From positions 1 through 52,765 of the forward strand of contig JACCQO010000023.1 in the NCBI GenBank assembly GCA_015709205.1: DNA of 52,765 nucleotides, read 5' to 3'. Position numbers and translations under genes: made by a program. Source of the stretch: Desulfovibrionaceae bacterium (lineage in GTDB: Bacteria > Desulfobacterota > Desulfovibrionia > Desulfovibrionales > Desulfovibrionaceae). Below, one piece after another: positions 25,355 to 34,408 of this stretch (position 1 is the stretch's first letter; each line of letters opens with the position of its first letter). The notes beneath the pieces were generated by a model. That model worked only from the letters and a program-made list of their open reading frames with translations, ran no database searches and had not been told where the DNA came from.

Positions 25355-26368
25355 CTAGGCGGCGAACTCGGACTTGTACCAGTTGATGTACTCCACGAAG
25401 CCCCGCTCCAGCGGCCACTGCGGGTCGTAGCCCACGAGCCGGCGCGCCTTGTCCACGGACAGGGTGCCCCGGTCGGGCATCAGCCGGTCCTTGGGCAGGT
25501 ATTCGACCTCCACGTTGGGGAAGTGCTCGGCGATGATGTCGGCCATGTTCTTGAGCGAGCGGGATTCGCCGTAGGTGATGTTGAAGATCTCGCCGCGCGA
25601 GTTCGGGTTCTCGATGCAGTTGATGGTCCCGGCCACGAAGTCGTTGATGCAGGTGAAGTCGAGGCGGTCGGAGCCGTCGCCGCTGATCTTGATCTTCTGG
25701 CCCTTGAGCGCGTTCTCGATGAAGATCTGTCCCACGCGGCGGCTGACGCAGCGCGGGCCGTAGAGCGCGGACGGGCGGATGATCGTGTAGGGCAGGTCGA
25801 AGACCTGGTTGTAGGCGATGACCAGCTTTTCGCCGCCGAACTTGAGCGCGCCGTAGATGCCGATGGGCTCGCAGGGCGTCTCCTCGGTGACGAAGCCGCC
25901 GGGGAAGTTGCCGTAGATCATGCTCGAGGAGAAGTAGATGAAGTGCGGCTTGATGTCGCGGCTGCAGTCCAGGGCGTTTTCCAGGGTGCGGAAGCTGTGG
26001 TCGAAGGTGCTGTACGGGTCGCGGTTGGACTTGTTGGCGTGGGCCACCGCGGCCAGGTGCACGATCGTCTCCGGCTTGAACTCGTCGATGTAGCGCTTCA
26101 GGCCGTTGTAGTCGCGGCAGTCCTGCACGTACAGGGGGACTTCCGCCTTCCGGAGCAGCCGGATCCGCTGGTTGAGCATGCGGATGTACATGTCCTGGTT
26201 GGGCAGCTCCTCCATGGCGGAGACGAAGGTCAGGAAGTTGTTGACCTGGAGGCTGTCCAGGACCGCGACGGCGGCGCCGCGGCGTTTCAGTTCCAGGGCC
26301 AGGTTGTGGCCGATGAAGCCGGCGCCCCCGATGAGCAGGATGCGCTTGTTTTCGATCGAGTTAGCCAT
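25355..26368 (-). CDS. NAD-dependent sugar epimerase/dehydratase (SDR)
   Basis: 337 residues. GAGGTG in the end of the aminotransferase gene serves as ribosome site, and the two genes overlap by 8 bases. Rossmann motif LLIGGAGFIGHN, then the SSSMIYG strand and the catalytic Tyr172/Lys176 (Y-G-A-L-K). A typical extended SDR acting on an NDP-sugar: epimerase, dehydratase or reductase cannot be separated by sight. It belongs with the aminotransferase encoded just upstream. Confidence 0.85.
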   Translation of the reverse strand: MANSIENKRILLIGGAGFIGHNLALELKRRGAAVAVLDSLQVNNFLTFVSAMEELPNQDMYIRMLNQRIRLLRKAEVPLYVQDCRDYNGLKRYIDEFKPETIVHLAAVAHANKSNRDPYSTFDHSFRTLENALDCSRDIKPHFIYFSSSMIYGNFPGGFVTEETPCEPIGIYGALKFGGEKLVIAYNQVFDLPYTIIRPSALYGPRCVSRRVGQIFIENALKGQKIKISGDGSDRLDFTCINDFVAGTINCIENPNSRGEIFNITYGESRSLKNMADIIAEHFPNVEVEYLPKDRLMPDRGTLSVDKARRLVGYDPQWPLERGFVEYINWYKSEFAA

Positions 26369-27512
26369 GTTTCACCTCGTGCAGTGCTTTTTTTACGGCG
26401 TTGACGATGTAGTCCATATCCTGCTCGTCCAGGTGCGGCCCGACGGGCAGGGCAATGCCCTGATAGCTGATGCGGGCGGCCACGGGGAAGCTCTCCGGAC
26501 CGTGCCCGTACTTTTCGGCGTAGTAGGTCATGTGCGGCACGGGCTTCGGATAGTACACGCTGGTGCCCACGCCCTCGGCCTTGAGCGCGTTGACCAGGTC
26601 GGCGCGCCTGTCCGCGAGCGCGTCGGCCAGGATCATGCTCAGGCAGTAGCGGCTGCTGACGTAGTCCGCGTCCCCGGACCAGAAGAGGTCGATCTCGTCG
26701 ATTTCCGCCAGACCCTTTTCCAGCGCGGCGTAGTTGCGGTTGCGGGCCTCGAGGAACCCCGGGACGCGCGCCAGCTGCGCGCAGCCCAGCGCGCCTTCGA
26801 GCTCGTTCATGCGGTAGTTGTAGCCCAGCATGGTCACGTCGTAGATGCCGGGCATCTTGCGGGTGCCGACCACCCGGTCCACGCCGAAGGCGCGTTTCTT
26901 GTCCAGGCGCGCGGCCACGTCGTCGTGCTTGGTGATGACCATGCCGCCCTCGGCCGTGGTCATGTGCTTGACCGGGTAGAAGGAGTAGCACCCCGCATCG
27001 CCGCAGAGCCCGGCGTGCGTGCCCTTGTAGTAGGTTCCGATGGCCAGGGCGCAGTCCTCGAGCACGAACAGGTCGTGCTTGCGCGCGATGGCGTTGATGC
27101 CGTCCATGTCCACGGGCAGCCCGAGGTAGTGGACCACGGCGATGGCCCGCGTGTTCCCGGTCACGGCCGCCTCGACCTGCTCCAGGTCGATGTTGCCGGT
27201 GCGCGGCTCGGCGTCCGCGAAGACCGAGGCGGCGCCGGTGAATTCCACGCTGTGGGCCGTGGCCACGTGGGTCTGGGCCGGCACGATGACCTCGTCGCCC
27301 GGGCCGATGCCGAGGTCGAAGAGCGCCAGGTGCAGGCCCGCGGTGCAGGAGGCCACGCTCAGGGCGTGCGGCGCTCCGGTGAAGGCCGCGAAATCGGCCT
27401 CGAACTGCTTGACCCGGGGGCCGTGCACGAGGGTGGTGCCTTCGAGCACCTCGGCCACGGCCCGCCGTTCCTCGTCACCGAAGATCGGTTTGCCAAAGGG
27501 GATGGTTCGCAT
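26361..27512 (-). CDS. DegT/DnrJ/EryC1/StrS aminotransferase (PLP)
   Basis: 383 residues, the typical length. GDEVIVPAQTHVATA, LEDCALAIG and the PLP lysine in YSFYPVKHMTTAEGG (Lys182) are conserved. It belongs to the same family as the enzyme at 16755-18032 but the sequences are well diverged, so the two likely act on different keto sugars or steps. Located directly between the fused cytidylyltransferase-oxidoreductase and the epimerase, in the operon that contains NeuB. Confidence 0.88.
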   Translation of the reverse strand: MRTIPFGKPIFGDEERRAVAEVLEGTTLVHGPRVKQFEADFAAFTGAPHALSVASCTAGLHLALFDLGIGPGDEVIVPAQTHVATAHSVEFTGAASVFADAEPRTGNIDLEQVEAAVTGNTRAIAVVHYLGLPVDMDGINAIARKHDLFVLEDCALAIGTYYKGTHAGLCGDAGCYSFYPVKHMTTAEGGMVITKHDDVAARLDKKRAFGVDRVVGTRKMPGIYDVTMLGYNYRMNELEGALGCAQLARVPGFLEARNRNYAALEKGLAEIDEIDLFWSGDADYVSSRYCLSMILADALADRRADLVNALKAEGVGTSVYYPKPVPHMTYYAEKYGHGPESFPVAARISYQGIALPVGPHLDEQDMDYIVNAVKKALHEVKHG

Positions 27513-27518
27513 GGTTCG

Positions 27519-29216
27519 TTACTCGTACGTTATGGTTACCGGTTTGCCCGTGTTCGCGGCCTGTTCGGCGGCGAAACAGACGGCCATGGTGTCGAAGGCG
27601 TCCCGGGCCCCGACGAGCGGCGCGCTGTCGGGGTCGAGGACGTGGTCCACGAAGGAGGCGACGACCTCCGCGCGGTGCGTGCGGGCCGGGTACGGCGCGG
27701 TTTCCGGAACGCACGCCGCGTCCGGGGCGCAGGAGTCCAGCCAGTAGGCCCCGGGGAGGTCGTTGCAAAAGGTCCTGTGCGTGCCGTAGGCCGCCACGCG
27801 GTGGAAATGCGGGTGCACGCAGCCGCCGTGCGCGCCGACCGTGGCGACGGTCCCGTTCTCGAAGCGCAGGGTGCAGGCGGCGAAATCGTCGAAGCGCATG
27901 GCCGTGCCCGCCGTGGCGATGCGGTTGCCCGCGGCCTGGACCTCCACGGGGCGCATGCCCGTGATCCACATGACCAGGTCGATCATGTGCACGGCCGCGC
28001 CGTGGATGATGGAATAGAATTCCATGTCCGCGCGCCAGCCGTGGGTCAGCTTCTGCGGGCGGCCCCAGAGGTAGTCCGCCTGCAGGGCGTAGATCGGCCC
28101 CAGCAGGCCCGCCCGGTGCGCGTCGCGCAGCTTCTCGAAGCGCGGGCAGGTGCGCAGGGGCAGGTTGGAGGACAGCCGCGTTCCCGGATGCGCGCGCAGC
28201 GCGTCGCGCAGGGTCGCGGCCTCCTTCGGGTGCAGGACCATGGGCTTTTCCACCATCACGTGCTTGCCGTGTTCGATGGCCGTCACGGCCTGGGCGCAGT
28301 GGGCGTCGTCGTAGGAGGCGATGGACACGACGTCGATGTCCTCGGCCGTGAGCACGGCGACGGCGTCCGTGGTGGCGGCGACGCCGGGCAGCTCGTCCAG
28401 GAACGGGCGCAGCTTGTCCGCGTCGAGGTCGCAGACCATGCGCACGCGGGTCCGGGGATGGGCCGCATAGGCGCGCACGTGGTGCCCGCCCACGCCCAGG
28501 CCGACCACGCCGACGTTGAGCGGGGCCTCGTCCCGGCCCAGGGCCTCGGCCAAGCGGGCGATCTCCTGGTGCCGGTATTCCCAGTGCGGGCGCTGGAGCC
28601 CGGCCGCCACGGCCTCGAACCGGGCCATGTCCTCCGGGGTGTCCACGGAAAGCTGGAGCGTTGGCCGGGGCGCGTCGGACGTGAAGTTGCAGACCGAGTA
28701 TTCCCCGGACCGCCGGTAGAACCGCCGCGTCACGTGCTCGCGGTCCTCGGCGTCGAGGTCCTCGGCGCACAGCCTGCGGAAGGCCTCCGCCGAGACCACC
28801 TCCACCGACTGGCCCTTGGGGAAGGTGCGCTTGGCGATGTTGGTGACCAGGTCGCAGCGGCCCAGCGTGAACAGGCCCACGGCGCGGTCCACGAGGCGGT
28901 GGTCCAGGAGCGGGCTGTCCGCGCACAGGCGCACGAAGGCCTCCAGGCCGAAGCGGTCCACGGCCTGGAGGAAGCGGGCGGCCACGTCGGCCAGGGGGCC
29001 GCGCACGCACGGCACGCCGCGCTGCTCGCAGTGCCGGGCCACGGGATCGTCGCTCGGCTCGGTGGAGGTGGCCACGACGACCCCGTCCAGCAGCGAGCAG
29101 TGCGCGAGGCCGTCGAGCAGATAGTCGAGCATGGGCTTGCCGCAGACGCGGTGCAGCGTCTTGCCGGGAAACCGCTTCGAGCTCATGCGGGCTTGGACGA
29201 TGGCGCGGATCGGCAT
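27519..29216 (-). CDS. Fused SpsF-like cytidylyltransferase and Gfo/Idh/MocA oxidoreductase
   Basis: 565 residues as one uninterrupted frame. Residues 1-235 are an SpsF-like nucleotidyltransferase: IVQARMSSKRFPGKTL, CADSPLLDH, and the REHVT segment. Residues from about 235 to the end are an oxidoreductase of the MocA family: VGVVGLGVGGHHVR dinucleotide loop, VMVEKPM (lysine 324 region), and GAAVHMIDLVMW. The same two activities are encoded by two overlapping genes at 14978-16755, evidence that they act in one pathway step order. No frameshift or stop marks a recent fusion; the joint at residue about 230 is short. Confidence 0.88.
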   Translation of the reverse strand: MPIRAIVQARMSSKRFPGKTLHRVCGKPMLDYLLDGLAHCSLLDGVVVATSTEPSDDPVARHCEQRGVPCVRGPLADVAARFLQAVDRFGLEAFVRLCADSPLLDHRLVDRAVGLFTLGRCDLVTNIAKRTFPKGQSVEVVSAEAFRRLCAEDLDAEDREHVTRRFYRRSGEYSVCNFTSDAPRPTLQLSVDTPEDMARFEAVAAGLQRPHWEYRHQEIARLAEALGRDEAPLNVGVVGLGVGGHHVRAYAAHPRTRVRMVCDLDADKLRPFLDELPGVAATTDAVAVLTAEDIDVVSIASYDDAHCAQAVTAIEHGKHVMVEKPMVLHPKEAATLRDALRAHPGTRLSSNLPLRTCPRFEKLRDAHRAGLLGPIYALQADYLWGRPQKLTHGWRADMEFYSIIHGAAVHMIDLVMWITGMRPVEVQAAGNRIATAGTAMRFDDFAACTLRFENGTVATVGAHGGCVHPHFHRVAAYGTHRTFCNDLPGAYWLDSCAPDAACVPETAPYPARTHRAEVVASFVDHVLDPDSAPLVGARDAFDTMAVCFAAEQAANTGKPVTITYE

Positions 29217-29220
29217 GGTC

Positions 29221-29763
29221 TCAGTCGGCGTCCTTTTCGCCCCAGAGGACGAGGTGCGGCCGCGAGGTCAGGTTGTCCTTGAGGCCCTCGTATTCGTCTT
29301 CGGTCAGGGTCATGGTCCGAATCTTGCGCTTGATGTGGTTCTCCGCGCTGCGCACCAGGGTCTGCAGGTACGCGGGATCGATGTCCCCGACCAGCACGAG
29401 GTCGATGAGCCCGTGGTCCTTGCCCTCGGCGTAGTCGTCGATGACCATGGCCAGGCGCAGGGAGCCGAGGTTTTCCAGCACGGTCTCGATGATCCGGTCC
29501 ATGCCCAGGGCCTTCATGACCATGGAGCGCAGTTCGGGAAAGAGCGGATGCGCCTCGTTGGCCTTGTAGAAGACCTGGCGTCCCTGCTTTTCCTTGGTCA
29601 GCAGCCGGGCCTGGCTCAGCTGCTTGAGCTCGTAGCTGATTTGGCCCGAGGAGCACTTGAGCTCCGTGGCCAGTTCGCGCAGATAGGCCCTGGTCTGCGA
29701 ATTGAGGAAAAGTCGCAGCAGGATGTTGATCCGCGTCGAAGAGGAGATGATGTTTTCGAGCAT
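29221..29763 (-). CDS. Winged-helix regulator with nucleotidyltransferase-like domain
   Basis: 180 residues from ATG 29763. Residues 1-80 are an ArsR/MarR-type winged helix: INILLRLFLNSQTRAYLRELATEL and the recognition helix CSSGQISYELKQLSQARLL. The remainder resembles the minimal nucleotidyltransferase fold (D-Y-A-E-G-K-D..LIDLVLVGDID), but the first metal aspartate of the usual D-I-D pair is replaced. Such fused regulators occur in polysaccharide loci. It lies inside the operon between the acetyltransferase and the cytidylyltransferase fusion, so it may control the cluster; DNA target unknown. Confidence 0.7.
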   Translation of the reverse strand: MLENIISSSTRINILLRLFLNSQTRAYLRELATELKCSSGQISYELKQLSQARLLTKEKQGRQVFYKANEAHPLFPELRSMVMKALGMDRIIETVLENLGSLRLAMVIDDYAEGKDHGLIDLVLVGDIDPAYLQTLVRSAENHIKRKIRTMTLTEDEYEGLKDNLTSRPHLVLWGEKDAD

Positions 29764-29788
29764 GGTCTGGGCCCAATTTCGGTTCGTG

Positions 29789-30367
29789 CTATGCCGGTGC
29801 GAGAAATTCCGTGAACGATTTGCGCAGTTCGTCCCATTGCTCGCGGAACAGGCTCGCGTAGATCGCGTCCATTTCCTCGCCGTCGAAGACAAAATGTCGT
29901 TTTTTTCTTCCGTCGTCGTTCATGCGTGCCTTGCGCATCAAAGCGCGCATGGCCTTGTTGTGGACGCAGGTTCCGGCGCAGACCTTGCGCACCCCGCAGG
30001 TCCTGAAGAGATGGTCGCACGCGCCGAGCCAGGCTTCCAGGCCCAAGGACCGGCCCCAGAAGTTCCTGTCGCCGATCATGATGCCGATGTCGGCCGTGTT
30101 GTAGTTGTTGTCCCTGTATACCGAAATGTTGCCGCAGTGGGTGTCGCCGTCCCGGTGCACGATGGCCAGGAAGAGGTTGTTGGTCCCCTGGAAGGAGCGC
30201 AGGTAGGCCCGGCACGATTCCGGCGTGTGCCGGGCGAAGCGCTGTTCGCTGTAGCGCGTGACCACGGGGTCGTTGAGCCAATCGACGTAGGCCTGCGTCA
30301 CGTGGCGTTCCGCGAACGTGACGAGGTCGAGGCGTCGGGTCTGCGCTATGGTGCCGGGCTGGCTCAT
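29789..30367 (-). CDS. GNAT-family N-acetyltransferase (PseH/RimJ-like)
   Basis: 192 residues; AAAGGA precedes the ATG at 30367. The GNAT fold is recognisable: RRLDLVTFAERHVTQ, WLNDPVV, GNISVYRDN strand 4 and a C-terminal N-K-A-M-R-A-L motif. PseH and SpsD-type enzymes of nonulosonate pathways are of this size and kind and acetylate the free amine left by a DegT enzyme; the substrate here is inferred from cluster content. The gene is less GC-rich than its neighbours. Confidence 0.8.
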   Translation of the reverse strand: MSQPGTIAQTRRLDLVTFAERHVTQAYVDWLNDPVVTRYSEQRFARHTPESCRAYLRSFQGTNNLFLAIVHRDGDTHCGNISVYRDNNYNTADIGIMIGDRNFWGRSLGLEAWLGACDHLFRTCGVRKVCAGTCVHNKAMRALMRKARMNDDGRKKRHFVFDGEEMDAIYASLFREQWDELRKSFTEFLAPA

Positions 30368-30419
30368 TCGGTTTCCTTTCGTGTCCGTGCCGCGCGATCG
30401 GGGCCGCATTTCCCGGGCG

Positions 30420-31985
30420 TCAGGCGCCCTGGCGGCTCCCGCCGTCGTACAGGGCCTCGAGGAATTCGGGGGCGAAGTCGCCTTCCATGACCGGGTGGCG
30501 CTGCACGAGATGGGCGCGCAGGCATTTGGCGAACGTGGAGCCCTCCCGGTCGATTTCCTGCTGGTCCGCCTCGGCGGAGCCGTAGAAGAAGTGATTGGCC
30601 CCGAACGGGTAGGACAGCAGGAACATGAGGCGCGCCGCGTTGCGCCGCACGGCCGGGTCCGGGTCGAACGACTCCAGGTACTGGGTCAGCCGTTCGCAGA
30701 AATGCTCGTCGAAATCGCACCCGAGCACCTGGGGCAGGTGGCGGAAGAAGACCTTGCCGAGCACGACCACGGGCTTGCAGAACAGGAAGGCCTCCAGGCC
30801 CGCGGTCCCCGTGACGGTGATCACGGCCCGCGACTTGCGCGTCAGCGTGAACGTGTCCACCGAGGGGCTGATCAGCCTGACGTTGTAGATCGTGGCCAGA
30901 CGCTTGAAGAACGCGGTGCTGCGCCTGCCGATCATCCCCGGGTGCTCCTTGACGTAGAGCATGGCGTCCGAGGGGATGCGCTTGGCCAGCTGGAACAGGA
31001 ACCCGTCGGGATTGTCGTACATGCTCCCCTGGACCATGTCCGATATCTCGGGGGCCTGGTGCAGCGGGAAATAGAAGTAGGGGCGCTCCAGGTCGGGGTT
31101 CGAGTCCAGGATGGAGCCCCTGGTCTGGGTGGTGGCCTTGATCCGCGAGACCAGGCCGTTGCCCAGGCAGCGCAGGGGGTTGGCGTAGGAGCCCATGGCC
31201 TGGTCCACCCGGTCGGTGAAGAGCGTCTTGAGCAGGGCCGGTTGCAGGGCCTCGAGGGCGTTGCCCAGGGACTTGCGCAGGGAGAACCGCATCCGGCTGT
31301 TGAGCACCGTGTAGTCCGGGGTGATGGGCCGGGAGACGAACTCCTCGTACCAGGCGTCGGCTTCGCGCAGGACCTCGGCCGGGTACTCGTCGGCCTTTCC
31401 GGCCGTGAGCCGCTCCATGGTCTCGGGCAGCAGGTCCCACCCGAAGTCGTCGCGGCTGAAGGCGATGCGCTCGTTGATCCTGGGCGTGTCGTTGATGACG
31501 TAGGGGACGCCCATGGATTTGCAGGCCAGGGTGATCACGCTGGCGCCGAAGGTGGCCAGCGTGCCCCAGACGAAGATCGGCTTGATCCGGGACAGGATCA
31601 GGTCCGCGAACATCAGGTAGGCGAGCTGCCGACGCCGGACGGTGAGGTAGTCGCGGCCCGAGGTGATGTCCCGGTCGTAGGAGGCGAGCAGGGCCGAGGT
31701 GGGCAGGCCGTACCTGCGTTCGATCTCGACCTGGCGCGCATTGAGGGTGGCGAGGTCGGCGCTTTTGAGAAAATTCTTGTTTTCCTTGTAGAAATCGGGA
31801 AACGAGAAGATGTGGTCGTACTGCGCCGCAAGCTCCGGGGTCTGGGAGCGCTGGGCGTACTGGGAGGTGACGTAGCCCACCACGGGCCAGTTGAATTCCT
31901 TTTTCAGCGCAATGCCGAAATGGAACTGCATCTCGATGCCGAGGGGCACGAGGAAGGGGCGTTTGCCCAGGTTTGCGAGGGTCAT
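30420..31985 (-). CDS. Capsule polysaccharide biosynthesis protein-like (KpsC/KpsS-like)
   Basis: 521 residues; the ATG at 31985 overlaps the ABC transporter stop by four bases. The C-terminal half has FYFPLHQAPE, YVKEHPGM and GTAGLEAFLFCKPVVVLG, the pattern of KpsC/KpsS-type capsule proteins and of related GT-B transferases. The N-terminal half (with FWGT-like VWGTLATFGA and VINDTPRI) is less familiar. A cytoplasmic glycosyl- or phosphoglycosyl-transferase acting on a lipid-linked intermediate is likely, coupled to the flippase translated before it. Confidence 0.75.
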   Translation of the reverse strand: MTLANLGKRPFLVPLGIEMQFHFGIALKKEFNWPVVGYVTSQYAQRSQTPELAAQYDHIFSFPDFYKENKNFLKSADLATLNARQVEIERRYGLPTSALLASYDRDITSGRDYLTVRRRQLAYLMFADLILSRIKPIFVWGTLATFGASVITLACKSMGVPYVINDTPRINERIAFSRDDFGWDLLPETMERLTAGKADEYPAEVLREADAWYEEFVSRPITPDYTVLNSRMRFSLRKSLGNALEALQPALLKTLFTDRVDQAMGSYANPLRCLGNGLVSRIKATTQTRGSILDSNPDLERPYFYFPLHQAPEISDMVQGSMYDNPDGFLFQLAKRIPSDAMLYVKEHPGMIGRRSTAFFKRLATIYNVRLISPSVDTFTLTRKSRAVITVTGTAGLEAFLFCKPVVVLGKVFFRHLPQVLGCDFDEHFCERLTQYLESFDPDPAVRRNAARLMFLLSYPFGANHFFYGSAEADQQEIDREGSTFAKCLRAHLVQRHPVMEGDFAPEFLEALYDGGSRQGA

Positions 31986-33706
31986 TGCAGGGTTCCTTTG
32001 CAAAGGCGCGTCCCCTTTTCCGGGTCCGGCGTCAGCGTGTAGACCGTGTCGGCCCGCTTCGTGAGTTCCAGGCGGTGGGAGATGGCCAGGACGGGGATCG
32101 CCGCGGAGACCTCCTTGATGGTCGCGCAGATGGCCCTTTCCGTGTCCGCGTCCAGGGAACTCGTGGCTTCGTCGAGAATCAGCAGCCGGGGGGAGCGCAG
32201 CAGGGCCCGGGCGATGGCCAGGCGCTGGCGCTGTCCGCCGGAGAGCATGCCGCCGCGTTCGCCCACGGGCGTTTCCAGGCCCCGGTCGAGCCCGGCGATG
32301 AACGTGTCGGCCCCGGCCATGCGCAGGGCCTCGAGGATGCGCTCGTCGGCGATGCCGTCGTCGTGCAGGGTCAGGTTGTTGCGCACGGTGTCGTTGAACA
32401 GGAACAGCTCCTGGGGCACGTAGCCGATGGCGCTGCGCCACGCCTTGACGTCGATGTCGCGCAGGGACGTGCCGTCGACCAGGATCTCGCCGGCATCGGG
32501 CGGAATCAGGCCGATGACGAGGTCGATGAGCGTGGTCTTGCCGGAGCCCGAGGGGCCGGTCAGCACGGTCAGCCCCTTGGCCGGGATGTCCAGGTCCAGG
32601 TCGCGGTAGAGGGCCGTGGCGTCGTAGGACTTGGTCACGCCGCGCAGGGCGATGCCGCTGGTGAACCGGGGCGCGGCGCCGCCGGTCTGTTCCTCCCGGC
32701 TGGCCTGGGCCTCTTCCATGGTCGCGTGCAGGGACCAGAACGCGCCCTCGGTGGCGGCCATGTTCTGGTAGGCCAGCTGGATGCCGCTGAAGCGGGTCAC
32801 GAGCCGGTGGAAGAGGAAGATGAGGACCATGAGTTCGGAGAAGGCCATGTGCATGGAGTTGAGGGCCACGTACATGAGCGCGGCCACGAAGACCACGAGC
32901 AGGGGCTCCTGGAAGGTGGAGATGGCTCCGCGCGAGAACACGTAGTTGCGCAGGGCCACGTTCAGGCGGTCGTTGTCGCGCTCCAGCAGCGGGGTGAAGC
33001 GGTCTTCGGCGGCCATGGCCTTGAGCGCCTTGATGCCCGTGATGCCGTCGGAAAAGCGCGCCGAGATCGTCTTCATGAGCTCGGCCTGGCGGTCGCCCGC
33101 GGTGCGGGCCATGCCCACGAAGGCGTTGACGGCCAGCATGGAAATGGCCCCGGCGGCCACGGAGATCGCCACGATGAGCGGCGAGATCAGCAGCGAGGCG
33201 ATGGCGTAGAACAGGAGCTGGAAGGCGATGGCCGCGGCCTGGCAGAAGCTCCAGTAGGCGTTGGCCGCGGTCACGCTTTCGTAGCTCATGGCGTTGGATA
33301 CGATCCCCACGGGCAAGCGGGTGAAATAGGACCAGCGCGTGTGCATCAGGACCTTGACGAGCCGGCGTCGGAGCTGGGTGGAGGCGCCCGCCACGGCGTA
33401 GCCGACCTGGAGCATGGCCAGGAAGGCGAGCAGGGACTTGAGGATCATCATCGTGATGATGAAGCCGAGCAGGACCGGCAGCGTCGGCGCGAGGCCGAAC
33501 AGGCCGAGGACGGCGGAGACGGTCTCGTGCAGCCGGGAGGATTCCGAGACGTTTCCCGTGGCCAGGGAGAGGATCGGCAGCAGGCTCAGGATTCCGAGCC
33601 CTTCGAGCATGCTCGAAAGGAACTGGGCGCAGAGCATGAAGATCGTGCCCAGGGGCTGGAGCCTGAAGAAGTAGAGGAAGCAGGATAGGCTGCGCTTGAG
33701 GTGCAT
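31982..33706 (-). CDS. ABC transporter with fused permease and ATPase, flippase type
   Basis: 574 residues, the size of MsbA/PglK half-transporters. Six membrane helices cover about residues 1-310. The ATPase has Walker A GPSGSGKT (about 387), a Q-loop, LSGGQRQRLAIARALL (about 490) and Walker B LLILDEATSSLD (about 512). As the first gene of the glycan operon, and translationally coupled to a capsule-type protein, it likely flips a lipid-linked saccharide outwards. The start at 33706 has no strong ribosome site. Confidence 0.88.
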   Translation of the reverse strand: MHLKRSLSCFLYFFRLQPLGTIFMLCAQFLSSMLEGLGILSLLPILSLATGNVSESSRLHETVSAVLGLFGLAPTLPVLLGFIITMMILKSLLAFLAMLQVGYAVAGASTQLRRRLVKVLMHTRWSYFTRLPVGIVSNAMSYESVTAANAYWSFCQAAAIAFQLLFYAIASLLISPLIVAISVAAGAISMLAVNAFVGMARTAGDRQAELMKTISARFSDGITGIKALKAMAAEDRFTPLLERDNDRLNVALRNYVFSRGAISTFQEPLLVVFVAALMYVALNSMHMAFSELMVLIFLFHRLVTRFSGIQLAYQNMAATEGAFWSLHATMEEAQASREEQTGGAAPRFTSGIALRGVTKSYDATALYRDLDLDIPAKGLTVLTGPSGSGKTTLIDLVIGLIPPDAGEILVDGTSLRDIDVKAWRSAIGYVPQELFLFNDTVRNNLTLHDDGIADERILEALRMAGADTFIAGLDRGLETPVGERGGMLSGGQRQRLAIARALLRSPRLLILDEATSSLDADTERAICATIKEVSAAIPVLAISHRLELTKRADTVYTLTPDPEKGTRLCKGTLQ

Positions 33707-34118
33707 GTTCGCGTGCCGCTGTGGTCGTCAGGGTCGCAGGAAATCGGGGTTCAGGCTGTTGGACAGGGACATGGAAACTCTTTTTGTGCTAAAATTTAGA
33801 ACGAAACATACAGTCCCTTCTCGGTGCATTCAAGAAAAAAATTAAGGGCGCGGAAAGAAATCGTTGCATCGGTAAAGAAGGGCTGATGCCGGGGGGGTCG
33901 CCGCGGCGCGCCGGGAATGTGATCGGCCGTCGGCGGCAGGGGTTTAGGCCGGGCGCCGAGGGCAGGCGCCAGGGAGTGGGAGCGTCGGGCGGCGCGCGGC
34001 GGCGGGTGCAACGGGGCGGGGAGGTTGAAGAGGGCGCCGGGGCGGGCGCGAGTCCGGTCCGGGAGGACGGGAGCGCGGAGGCGGAGAGGCGGAGGCGGCC
34101 GGGATCGGTCGGCCCCGA
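33707..34118. other. 412-base gap with a candidate promoter for the glycan operon
   Basis: The part 33780-33870 is A/T-rich and holds the candidate promoter at 33805-33833. From 33880 to 34118 it is very GC-rich and I see no gene: the frames are unlike any protein and lack ribosome sites. A short GATCGG/CCGATC hairpin near 34105-34122 lacks a T-tract. Confidence 0.5.
33805..33833 (-). promoter_or_regulatory. Candidate sigma-70 promoter for the glycan operon
   Basis: On the minus strand TTGAAT (33828-33833), a 17-base spacer and TATGTT (33805-33810) lie in an A/T-rich patch, about 90 bases before the ABC transporter start. Spacing is ideal and boxes match 5 of 6 and 4 of 6 positions. Most of the island is tightly spaced downstream of this point. 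Confidence 0.4.
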
Positions 34119-34343
34119 TCACTCCGGCGGATTGTCGCGCAGAAAGGCGTTCAGCCCGGCGATGAAGGCGTCCTGGTCCGGCACCTTGCGGGCGTCGAGC
34201 AGCCTGCCCAGGCTGCAGGGATAGCCGCCCGAGCAACTGAACAGGGAGACGCCGTTCCTGATGCAGTAGGTGAGCACGCCGGGCGTGTCCACAAGCCGTT
34301 CCACCAGGGTGCCCCTGGTGACTTCCTCGATGTCCTGGGCCAT
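34119..34343 (-). CDS. Small cysteine-containing protein next to aldehyde dehydrogenase
   Basis: 74 residues from ATG 34343, with GGGGAG seven bases upstream. It carries C-I-R-N-G-V-S-L-F and, 15 residues on, FSCSGGYPCSL, so three cysteines lie in a glycine-rich core, followed by a helix RKVPDQDAFIAGLNAFL. It vaguely resembles the DUF1858-type small proteins with conserved cysteines. Placed 110 bases downstream of the aldehyde dehydrogenase, it may bind metal or a redox centre. I do not recognise the family with certainty. Confidence 0.65.
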   Translation of the reverse strand: MAQDIEEVTRGTLVERLVDTPGVLTYCIRNGVSLFSCSGGYPCSLGRLLDARKVPDQDAFIAGLNAFLRDNPPE

Positions 34344-34408
34344 TGCGCTTCTCCCCGGTTTCGCGCCGCGCCGCGCCGTCCGGAGCGCGGGCCCGGCGCG
34401 GCGAAGCC

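Noticed and set aside
33886-34236. Open frames in the GC-rich gap between the ABC transporter and the small protein
   Set aside because: No ribosome site, no domain, arginine/proline-rich composition; not supported as genes.
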